DNA of 64,000 nucleotides from Elusimicrobiaceae bacterium. Lineage in GTDB: Bacteria > Elusimicrobiota > Elusimicrobia > Elusimicrobiales > Elusimicrobiaceae. Numbering within the stretch: the stretch's first letter is position 1; each line of letters opens with the position of its first letter. The stretch is taken from the NCBI GenBank assembly GCA_017961585.1, contig JAGCWX010000028.1:124001-188000 (forward strand). Direction: 5' to 3'. Positions 57,858-64,000 of the stretch are shown in pieces. A program made the translations under genes and the position numbers. The notes beneath the pieces are model-generated. The model was given only the letters and a program-made list of their open reading frames with translations, made no database searches and was not told where the DNA came from.

Positions 57858-58289
57858 CTACTTTATTTTTTGCGAAACAACTGCGTTTGGCACACGCACA
57901 AAGGCCACATTACCGGCCCACGCTACTTGGTCTTTAGACCGTGTAAAAGTGCGCCCGTTTTGAAAAGCAAGCGCAACGTGTTCAAGCTGATAATCCGCCG
58001 CTAACACGCACGCCGCGGGGATATACACATACGTACCGCTTTGGCTTAAACGCCCTTGGCATGTATTTATTTTGCGTTTATAGGAAATAATTTCGTTGCG
58101 GCCGCGCGGAGGGCGGAACATCACGTCGGACATATAGACCGGTTTTAGCAGTGTGGCGGTTACGTTTACGGTGGAGGCCTTGCTCAACACCGCACGTGCA
58201 ATACGCGTTTGTAAGGACGCGGGGGCTGCCTGCACGCTTAACGCCGTGCTTACAAAAAGGGCAGCCAGCAGGATGGTTATTTTTTTCAT
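57858..58289 (-). CDS. Small secreted protein resembling a degenerate trypsin N-terminal half
   Basis: 143 aa. Signal peptide MKKITILLAALFVSTALSVQAAP, cleaved near residue 21. No firm family match. TCQGRLSQSGTYVYIPAACVLAA (76-98) lines up with the C42-x-G-x-L...AAHC58 region of trypsin-like proteases, with Cys77 and Cys94 matching the conserved disulfide, but the His is Ala (IPAAC). NVAFVRVP (127-134) lines up with the DIALVRL strand, with Asp replaced by Asn. The C-terminal barrel with the Ser is missing. So it is at best a non-catalytic fragment. Ribosome site AAAGAGG. Confidence 0.45.
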   Translation of the reverse strand: MKKITILLAALFVSTALSVQAAPASLQTRIARAVLSKASTVNVTATLLKPVYMSDVMFRPPRGRNEIISYKRKINTCQGRLSQSGTYVYIPAACVLAADYQLEHVALAFQNGRTFTRSKDQVAWAGNVAFVRVPNAVVSQKIK

Positions 58290-58403
58290 GTTAGTTTACC
58301 TCTTTCTTATATTATACAAAAGTTAGGCAAAACTAACAAGTATTTTTTAAAAAATTATTTTAACGTCTTAAAACTAAATTTTTTGGATTACAAAATAGTT
58401 AGG

Positions 58404-58919
58404 TTAATATAACAAAAGCCCCAGCGCCGCACTGGCCAATAGTACCGTAATCGGCCCGCGTTTAAACTTCCACACCGCCAAAAACGCTCCCGCGCACAGC
58501 AGTACACTTTTAAAGTCCACAAAGTTTTCGCCATTGCATAGCGTAAGCGCAGCCGCCGCGATGAGCCCAATAACTACCAAGCGTAAAATCCGCCACGCCA
58601 AGGAATATTTTTCACGCGTGGCAAATAAAAATTTGCCTGCCAAAATCAGCAAAATAAACGAGGGCAAACAAACCGCCAGCGTGGAAATCCCCGCTCCCCA
58701 TATTCCGCCGGTTGTGTAGCCCGTATAGGTGGCCAGGTTGATACCCACCGGGCCGGGGGTCACTTGCGAAATAGCCACAATATCGGTAAACTGTGCAGTA
58801 GTCAGCCAGGCCTGTTTGTAAACTACTTCGTTTTGCAGGAAGGAAATCATCGCGTATCCGCCACCAAAATTAAACAGGCCGATTTTGAAAAACGTGAAAA
58901 AAAGCTGCCAGTAAATCAT
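58404..58919 (-). CDS. Chromate transporter family protein, half subunit 2
   Basis: 171 aa. ChrA-type half: LFFTFFKIGLFNFGGGYAMISFLQNEVV, TTAQFTDIVAISQVTPGPVGINLATYTGY. Five to six membrane helices. ATGA overlap with the preceding half. Short-chain ChrA pairs are thought to form a heterodimer; export of chromate is known in a few, and the natural substrate is often unknown. Confidence 0.85.
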   Translation of the reverse strand: MIYWQLFFTFFKIGLFNFGGGYAMISFLQNEVVYKQAWLTTAQFTDIVAISQVTPGPVGINLATYTGYTTGGIWGAGISTLAVCLPSFILLILAGKFLFATREKYSLAWRILRLVVIGLIAAAALTLCNGENFVDFKSVLLCAGAFLAVWKFKRGPITVLLASAALGLLLY

Positions 58920-59449
58920 TGTGCGCGCTCCTTTTTACCAAATAATACGCCGCACAAAACGGCTACCAACACCACGTACACCGGGGAAATTTTTAACAGC
59001 CATACTGCTAGCGCGACCGCCACGCACACCCACACGGTTTTCAGCGTAACACCGGCCGATTTGGCCAGTGTAAACACCGGCACCAAAATAAGAGCCACCA
59101 CGGCCGGGCGCACGCCCATAAAAACACGTTGCACAAACGGATTTTCGGCAAATTTTCTGAAAAATAGTGCAATGAGCAAAATGATGATAAACGACGGTAA
59201 CGCCGCCCCCAACGCCGCCGCACACGCACCCGGCACGCGGCAGAGGCGATAGCCCGTCAAAATAGCCACGTTAATAGCCATAATGCCGGGGGCCGATTGT
59301 GCCACCGCGGTGATGTCTAAAAAATCTTGTTTGGATAGATACGGCCCAACCAGCTCACGTTCCATTAAAGGGAGCATAGCATAGCCGCCGCCCAGCGTAA
59401 ATAAGCCGATTTTGGCAAAAATAAAAAATAGTTTGGCGAGTGTTCTCAC
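58916..59449 (-). CDS. Chromate transporter family protein, half subunit 1
   Basis: 177 aa from GTG at 59449 (a TTG one codon earlier is possible). LFFIFAKIGLFTLGGGYAMLPLMERELV, LDITAVAQSAPGIMAINVAILTGY, five to six helices. GTG is favoured because TACAAT (59461-59456) ends six bases before it, the same spacing seen at other promoters here, and no ribosome site exists. It is coupled to subunit 2 by ATGA. Confidence 0.82.
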   Translation of the reverse strand: MRTLAKLFFIFAKIGLFTLGGGYAMLPLMERELVGPYLSKQDFLDITAVAQSAPGIMAINVAILTGYRLCRVPGACAAALGAALPSFIIILLIALFFRKFAENPFVQRVFMGVRPAVVALILVPVFTLAKSAGVTLKTVWVCVAVALAVWLLKISPVYVVLVAVLCGVLFGKKERAQ

Positions 59450-59455
59450 CAAACT

Positions 59456-59461
59456 ATTGTA
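59456..59461 (-). promoter_or_regulatory. -10 box of the chromate transporter pair
   Basis: Minus strand TACAAT, then AGTTTG and GTG at 59449; predicts a leaderless mRNA with a GTG start. Confidence 0.4.
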
Positions 59462-59494
59462 CTAATTACAAAAAACTTTATCTAGCAATGAAGT

Positions 59495-61177
59495 TTAGTT
59501 AATCCACCCTTCTTGCTTGGCGTAATCCACAATGCCGTTGTAGATGCCTTGCGCCATCTTTTTTTGCACGGCACTTTGCGAAAGTTTAGCCCGGTCCTTG
59601 GGGCTGCTGATAAAGCCCATTTCCACTAAAATCGCCGGGCTTTGTACACCCTTGAGTACATAGAAATTGGCCTGACGGATTGCATTTTTTTGATCCACCG
59701 CAATGCCAATGCCGGGTTGTTTGTACACCGCGTTTTTGACGTAACCGGCCAGTTTAGAGCTTTCGTTAATATACTCGTTTTTGGCCATGGATTGCAAAAG
59801 CGCATCCACAAAATTGTAGTGTACTTCTTCGTACTGAGTGGCTTCGTTTTCTAAAGCGGCGGTGGCAGCGGCTTCTTTATCGGTCGCTTTTTCCGAGCGG
59901 AAATATACCTGAAACCCGTGGGCCTGTGTATTTTTGGTCGCGTTGACATGTACGGAAACAAACAAATCCGCTTTAAAATTATTGGCTATTTTGCTACGGT
60001 CAGACAAAGCAATAAACGTATCCGTATCGCGCGTAATTTTTACTTCAAAATTTCCTTTTTGAAGCAGTTTGGCCAGCTCTTTGCCTACCGCCAAGTTCCA
60101 ATCTTTTTCCCGGTATTTACTGCGGGTCGCACCGGGGTCTTTGCCACCGTGGCCGGGGTCCACCACAATGCGCATTTTTTTGTGATTGGCAGAAACGGCC
60201 AGCGGGTGCGGCTCGGCCTTAATTACCGGGGTCACTACCGCGGGCACAACAGGCACGGTTTCGGCAGGGGCAGACTCTGCCGGCGCGGCCGGAGTTTGAA
60301 CTGCCGGGGCCGGGGCGCCTTCCAACACCATTTCTTCAAATTCGTCTTCTTCCAACACCGACGGTGTCAACGGATCCACCGCGGAAATAGCCAACGGGTT
60401 GGGCTCGGCCTTAACAGCGGTAACCGGGACGGACGGCAATTGCGGGGCCCCGTCCTGTGCCGCTACCCGAAATACCAAACGGTTGCCTTGCGGGGTAAAA
60501 CTCCAGGTCTTGCCGCTGGCCCCTAAAATGACTTTCATTTCAGCATTATTGCGGGATTGGCGCAGCGAAACGGACGAAATATACGGAGTGTGCAGCCGTT
60601 GGTGGAAATCCCGCTTCAAGATAACATCTTTTAGCGTTACCAGCACCGTGTGTGCATTGGGCTGCGAAGTTTCAAACGCAACGGCTTTGTGCGTATCAAA
60701 CAAGAGCAAGTTTTCTTGCTCGTTAAGCACCGTGTTGGTTAACTCCACATTAAAGCGGCGTTCTACCACAAACGTGTTGTCTTCAAATGTAATTTGTTTA
60801 TCAACTGCCAGTTGAAAGGAGGGTAATAAAAACACTTCCACCGGGGCCATAAGCTGGCTGCCCTGCACCGTTACTTCGCCCTTGATCGGGCGCGGTTTTC
60901 CGTTGACAATAATTTCATCTAGCGAGGCCGTCAGAATAGCAAAAAAACCTTTGGCGGTAATTTTGGCTTGCTTGGAAGCGGCAAACATTTCCACTTGGGC
61001 CCCTAACTTACGGGCCGTGCGTTGTACGTCCACGTACGTGATCCCGTTAAGTTCAACGGCATTTACAGCCCCGGCAGAACGGCCTTCTTCTTTGAAGAAC
61101 ACTTTGCCTTGGGCATGGGCCGAACACGTTAAAAACCCCAGCAGAACTGTTAATACTAAAGCGCAAATGCGTTTCAT
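59495..61177 (-). CDS. N-acetylmuramoyl-L-alanine amidase (Amidase_3, AmiC-like)
   Basis: 560 aa from the ATG at 61177 with GTAGGGG upstream. Signal peptide (MKRICALVLTVLLGFLTCSAHAQ). Residues 25-125 resemble a copper amine oxidase N-terminal-like domain, 135-240 an AMIN domain (binding the envelope), 250-345 a Pro/Ala/Val linker, and 345-560 the catalytic domain. Zinc ligands are visible: His in VDPGHGGKDPG, Glu in YREKDWNL, His in FVSVHVNAT; the catalytic Glu is in LVEMGFISSPKD. It cuts the peptide off MurNAc, for cell separation. Confidence 0.92.
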   Translation of the reverse strand: MKRICALVLTVLLGFLTCSAHAQGKVFFKEEGRSAGAVNAVELNGITYVDVQRTARKLGAQVEMFAASKQAKITAKGFFAILTASLDEIIVNGKPRPIKGEVTVQGSQLMAPVEVFLLPSFQLAVDKQITFEDNTFVVERRFNVELTNTVLNEQENLLLFDTHKAVAFETSQPNAHTVLVTLKDVILKRDFHQRLHTPYISSVSLRQSRNNAEMKVILGASGKTWSFTPQGNRLVFRVAAQDGAPQLPSVPVTAVKAEPNPLAISAVDPLTPSVLEEDEFEEMVLEGAPAPAVQTPAAPAESAPAETVPVVPAVVTPVIKAEPHPLAVSANHKKMRIVVDPGHGGKDPGATRSKYREKDWNLAVGKELAKLLQKGNFEVKITRDTDTFIALSDRSKIANNFKADLFVSVHVNATKNTQAHGFQVYFRSEKATDKEAAATAALENEATQYEEVHYNFVDALLQSMAKNEYINESSKLAGYVKNAVYKQPGIGIAVDQKNAIRQANFYVLKGVQSPAILVEMGFISSPKDRAKLSQSAVQKKMAQGIYNGIVDYAKQEGWIN

Positions 61178-61209
61178 ATAACCCCTACCAAACATCCCCT
61201 ATTGCCAAA

Positions 61210-62670
61210 CTACTCCAGCACGATTTTGTAATCTTCCCACGCCAATTGTGCATCTGCTTGAATTTTAAGCGAACGATGGATATTTTCTTCAATATCCTCC
61301 TGGCGGTGACGAATGGCTTCGGCCAACGTGGGGTGCAAAACTACCCGCAAGCTGCCACCGGGCCGTCCGTTAGTTAAATCGTAAATCTCGCGCTGAATTT
61401 TAATGCGCATACTTTCGGCGGAAAGCACCCGGCCCGAACCGTGGCACTGGGGGCATTCTTCGCTAATAAAACTACCGGTACTGGCACGTTTGCGTTCGCG
61501 CGTCATTTCCACCAGTCCCAATTTGGTAATGGGCAAAATGCGGATTTTAGCACGGTCCCCTTGTACGGCTTTGGCCAAGGCCTCTACCACCCGTTTGCGG
61601 CTGGAGGCCTTACGCATATCAATAAAATCAATTACAATAATCCCGCCAATGTTACGCAAGCGCAACTGGTGGGCAATTTCGCCGGCGGCTTCAATGTTGG
61701 TTTGGGTAACGGTTTCTTCTTGCGATTTGCTACCCGTAAATTTGCCGGTGTTTACATCAATAGCGCACAAGCTTTCTGCTTCCTGGATAATGATACTACC
61801 ACCGTTAGGCAACGGCAATTTAATTTTGCGCAGATTATCAATTTCCGGCTCAATGTTGTAGGCCTCAAAAATAGGCGTTTTGCCTTTGTAAAGTTGTACG
61901 CGGTCGGCCAAATCGGGGGAGTTTTTCTCCACAAAATCTTTGACCCGTTCGTAATCTTTTTGGTTATCCAGCAAATAAATTTTGGCATTTTCGGACAGCA
62001 CATCGCGCGCCACTTGCAAAACAGCGTCCATATCTTCGTGCAGTAGGTTCGGGCCGTGTACCGATTCAAACTTTTTAGAAATAGATTGCCATTGGCGATA
62101 CAAATATTTTACTTCGCGCTCCAATTCTTCTTTGGTGGCTTCTTCGGCTTCGGTGCGAACAATGCAGCCCATGCCGTTTAAATGTTTTTGCGCCAAGTCT
62201 TGCATCACTTCGTTAAGGTGGTGGCGCATCTCAGCATCTTCAATATTTTTGGAAAGCCCCACAAAATTTTGGTTAGGCGTCAATACTAAATAACGCCCCG
62301 GCAAGGTGACATCCATCGTCACTTTCATCCCTTTGGTGCTGATAGCATCTTTGACTACTTGCACCATCACTTCTTGCCCTTTGTGTAGCACTTTATCAAT
62401 ATTTTTCTTATCAATACCAATCACGTCCGAAATGTACAAGTAAGCGTTTTTTTCATAACCGATATTCAAAAACGCGCTGGAAATGCCGGGCAATACATTT
62501 TCCACTACGCCTTTGTAGATGTTCCCTACAATGTTGAGCGCGCCGCGGCGTTCCCATAAAATTTCGTTCACGCGGTCATTTTCTAAAATAGCAATACGCG
62601 TTTCTTCAAACGACGTATTTACCAGTACTTCCACCTTGGTTTCTTGTTCTTGTGTTGCAACTGCGTTCAT
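61210..62670 (-). CDS. rng: Ribonuclease E/G family endoribonuclease
   Basis: 486 aa from the ATG at 62670, behind CAGGAG. An S1 domain (about 35-120; GNIYKGVVENVLPGISSAFLNIGYEKNAYLYISDV), the DNase I-like catalytic core with two metal-binding Asp (SLCAIDVNTGKFTG and IVIDFIDM), and the zinc-link CPQCHGSG (about 410) are present. Length fits RNase G more than RNase E: no long C-terminal scaffold. It processes rRNA and decays mRNA. Sits after the DUF2344 gene, as in many bacteria. Confidence 0.93.
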   Translation of the reverse strand: MNAVATQEQETKVEVLVNTSFEETRIAILENDRVNEILWERRGALNIVGNIYKGVVENVLPGISSAFLNIGYEKNAYLYISDVIGIDKKNIDKVLHKGQEVMVQVVKDAISTKGMKVTMDVTLPGRYLVLTPNQNFVGLSKNIEDAEMRHHLNEVMQDLAQKHLNGMGCIVRTEAEEATKEELEREVKYLYRQWQSISKKFESVHGPNLLHEDMDAVLQVARDVLSENAKIYLLDNQKDYERVKDFVEKNSPDLADRVQLYKGKTPIFEAYNIEPEIDNLRKIKLPLPNGGSIIIQEAESLCAIDVNTGKFTGSKSQEETVTQTNIEAAGEIAHQLRLRNIGGIIVIDFIDMRKASSRKRVVEALAKAVQGDRAKIRILPITKLGLVEMTRERKRASTGSFISEECPQCHGSGRVLSAESMRIKIQREIYDLTNGRPGGSLRVVLHPTLAEAIRHRQEDIEENIHRSLKIQADAQLAWEDYKIVLE

Positions 62671-62696
62671 AAAAATTTTCTCCTGGCCCATCGGCC

Positions 62697-63392
62697 TTAA
62701 ATTAGGTGCAGGTTGTTTTCGCAGTCCTGCCAATACAACCCTTCCCGGATAGTGGTAAACCCACACGCGGCGGCTTGTTGATCATCTAAGGGCATTTCCA
62801 TCCCCAACCATCCGTACAATACCGCTAACGGGCTGATCCACTTATCTCCCACACGTTTGAGCATAAACTGCACACACGTTGCCGAAATAGTTTGTGCGCT
62901 TACCAAGTAAGGTTTGATATCCTGGCACAAACACATTGCATTTTCAGCACGGCACATTACATTTAAGCGTGCGGACTTAACATAATTTTCAAATGTCTGT
63001 TTCGGTGCATGGGCCATAAAATCTCCCTCAGCCCGGTACAACGCATGGGAAGCCAGTTGCTGAACCGATGCCATAGCATACGGCACCCGGTATACTTCCA
63101 AAAGCTCAAGCCCCTGCGGCTTGCTGGCCTCTAGTTGCGCACGCACTTGTTGTGCACAAACAGACGTAAGCAAATAAATGTCTGCATATTCCCGCTGGGC
63201 ACCTTGTCCTCGTTTGACACTGGGCCCATACGCAAGCCGGGGTACGCGCGGATTTTGTTTGGAACGAGCATACGCCAACTTGCTGCTAAGGATCATGCTG
63301 CGCAGTGCTCCCACCAGGTCCTCACGCGCGGGCGCGTTTGGAGCCAAGTAGAACACTATACGCATTTTATAAATTTTTGGCGTATTTATCAT
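62697..63392 (-). CDS. DUF2344 (TIGR03936-type) protein without its radical SAM partner
   Basis: 231 aa from the ATG at 63392, six bases after the rodA stop; an internal ATG at 63365 (MRIVFYL) is the usual family start and equally possible. AREDLVGALRSMILSSKLAYARSKQNPRVPRLAYGPSVKRG matches the DUF2344 start; the spread of motifs after residue 120 is weaker, with several Cys (NVMCRAENAMCLCQD). In other bacteria this domain is fused to, or next to, a radical SAM enzyme and lies upstream of rng. The radical SAM gene is not here. Function unknown. Confidence 0.72.
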   Translation of the reverse strand: MINTPKIYKMRIVFYLAPNAPAREDLVGALRSMILSSKLAYARSKQNPRVPRLAYGPSVKRGQGAQREYADIYLLTSVCAQQVRAQLEASKPQGLELLEVYRVPYAMASVQQLASHALYRAEGDFMAHAPKQTFENYVKSARLNVMCRAENAMCLCQDIKPYLVSAQTISATCVQFMLKRVGDKWISPLAVLYGWLGMEMPLDDQQAAACGFTTIREGLYWQDCENNLHLI

Positions 63393-63397
63393 CTTTT

Positions 63398-64000
63398 TTA
63401 TGCCCGAATGCGCCGCGCATAGACGGATTGCACGACTCCCAGTGCCCACAAACTGGCCACCAGGTTGGACCCTCCATACGAAATAAACGGCAAGGGAATC
63501 CCCGCCACCGGCACAATCCCTAAAAGCATGCCAAAGTTGACTAGCATATACGTTAAAAACATCCCAAATATGCCACAACACACCAAAAATCCGTAGCGGT
63601 CGCTAGCCATATAGCCAATAATTACGATCCGCCATAAAATCAATAAATAAAGCCCCAGGACCAAACACATTCCCCACAGGCCCAGTTCTTCCCCCACAAC
63701 CGCTAAAATAAAATCCGTATGTTTTTCGGGCACGAACCCGAGGCGAGATTGTGTCCCCGAAAACAGCCCTTTACCCAGCACACCGCCCGATCCCATGGCA
63801 ATTTGCGCTTGTAGCACGTTATAACCGGCCCCTTGCGGGTCGGAAGTGGGGGCCAAAAAAGTTTCTACGCGCTTACGCTGGTGGGGCTTCATTTGGTTTT
63901 CTACAAAAATTCCGCCGAATAAACCTGCCAACACAACCAGTGTAGTAAGCACAAAATAAACGGGCGGAAGCAATATACGCATCTGCTTAAAAAACCACCA
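63398..64000 (-). CDS. rodA: RodA/FtsW-family peptidoglycan polymerase, 5' part beyond the window
   Basis: The last 200 codons are present; the start lies past the right edge. SEDS-family marks: NVLQAQIAMGSGGVLGKGLFSGTQSRLGFVPEKHTDFILAVVGEELG, and the C-terminal MLVNFGMLLGIVPVAGIPLPFISYGGSNLVASLWALG. These fit RodA (elongation) more than FtsW. It polymerises lipid II into glycan strands in the inner membrane. Followed by DUF2344 and rng genes. Confidence 0.93.
   Translation of the reverse strand, partial: WWFFKQMRILLPPVYFVLTTLVVLAGLFGGIFVENQMKPHQRKRVETFLAPTSDPQGAGYNVLQAQIAMGSGGVLGKGLFSGTQSRLGFVPEKHTDFILAVVGEELGLWGMCLVLGLYLLILWRIVIIGYMASDRYGFLVCCGIFGMFLTYMLVNFGMLLGIVPVAGIPLPFISYGGSNLVASLWALGVVQSVYARRIRA

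Noticed and set aside
58320-58400. Short inverted repeat GTTAGGCAAAACTAAC and a 60-codon frame at 58388-58570
   Set aside because: The frame is a shadow of the chromate transporter; the repeat is AT-rich, short and not near a start codon that needs it.
1-64000. CRISPR array, prophage or IS element
   Set aside because: No regularly spaced identical repeats, no transposase, integrase or phage structural gene were seen in any frame.

Overview
The window reads as core chromosome of an anaerobic Gram-negative bacterium that ferments peptides and amino acids. My best guess is a gut member of the Elusimicrobiota (Elusimicrobium-like); no rRNA or marker gene here proves this. The outer membrane is shown by lpxB (lipid A), lolC/lolD (lipoprotein release), a Pal-like OmpA lipoprotein, an AsmA-like protein and a giant autotransporter. 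Anaerobic amino-acid metabolism is shown by a four-subunit 2-oxoacid:ferredoxin oxidoreductase, an NfnAB-type bifurcating transhydrogenase, the complete glycine cleavage system with split GcvP, a peptide-binding lipoprotein and a POT peptide transporter. Scattered single type IV pilin-like genes also fit Elusimicrobium. I saw no transposase, phage gene, CRISPR array or rRNA. Genes are dense, and many operon junctions overlap as ATGA or TAATG.

Layout. 1-5.7 kb (minus strand): partial glycosyltransferase, tRNA-fMet, a pilin, a C39-like peptidase plus peptide-binding lipoprotein pair behind tRNA-Pro, and a PIN-PhoH protein. 5.7-15.7 kb: GH57 glucanase, Sel1 protein, lolCD, YtxH protein, nfnBA, two hydrolase-fold proteins that have lost catalytic residues, and ndk. 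15.8-20.2 kb (plus strand): lpxB, a short Rel/SpoT, a zinc-ribbon membrane protein and the POT transporter. 20.2-30.2 kb: Nudix, gatA, gatC, a secreted subtilase divergent from a CD225-like membrane protein, the uvrD-rlmD-ychF cluster, a second pilin, tRNA-Glu and an OmpA lipoprotein. 30.2-37.3 kb: one autotransporter gene of 2361 codons. 37.4-43.7 kb: a DUF1646 transporter with a structured leader, glucan phosphorylase, trmL, two pilin-like genes and an MFS transporter. 43.7-52.6 kb: the 2-oxoacid oxidoreductase operon, free-methionine sulfoxide reductase, a palindromic repeat, tRNA-Phe, and a five-gene operon (lipM-like to rlmI-like). 52.7-64 kb: gcvTH-PA-PB, a metallopeptidase, a degenerate trypsin-like protein, a split chromate transporter, a cell-wall amidase, RNase G, a DUF2344 protein and partial rodA.

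How it fits together. Peptides enter through the binding lipoprotein and the POT carrier. Glycine is split by Gcv, whose H protein needs the lipoyl group that the adjacent LipM-like protein could supply. 2-Oxoacids from other amino acids feed the ferredoxin oxidoreductase, and NfnAB balances reduced ferredoxin, NADH and NADPH. GH57 and glucan phosphorylase suggest a storage glucan.

The most interesting signals are three. First, a recurring promoter layout has the -10 box exactly six bases before the start codon, in front of ndk, lolC, gcvT, a free-methionine sulfoxide reductase, a metallopeptidase and a chromate transporter, which predicts leaderless mRNAs. Second, a short hairpin leader precedes the DUF1646 transporter, a gene family tied to sodium riboswitches. 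Third, the giant autotransporter has about 19 repeats and is followed by an OmpA lipoprotein. Also notable are an initiator tRNA with a U1-A72 pair, a Rel protein with neither known charge motif, and three proteins that keep an enzyme fold but lack catalytic residues.
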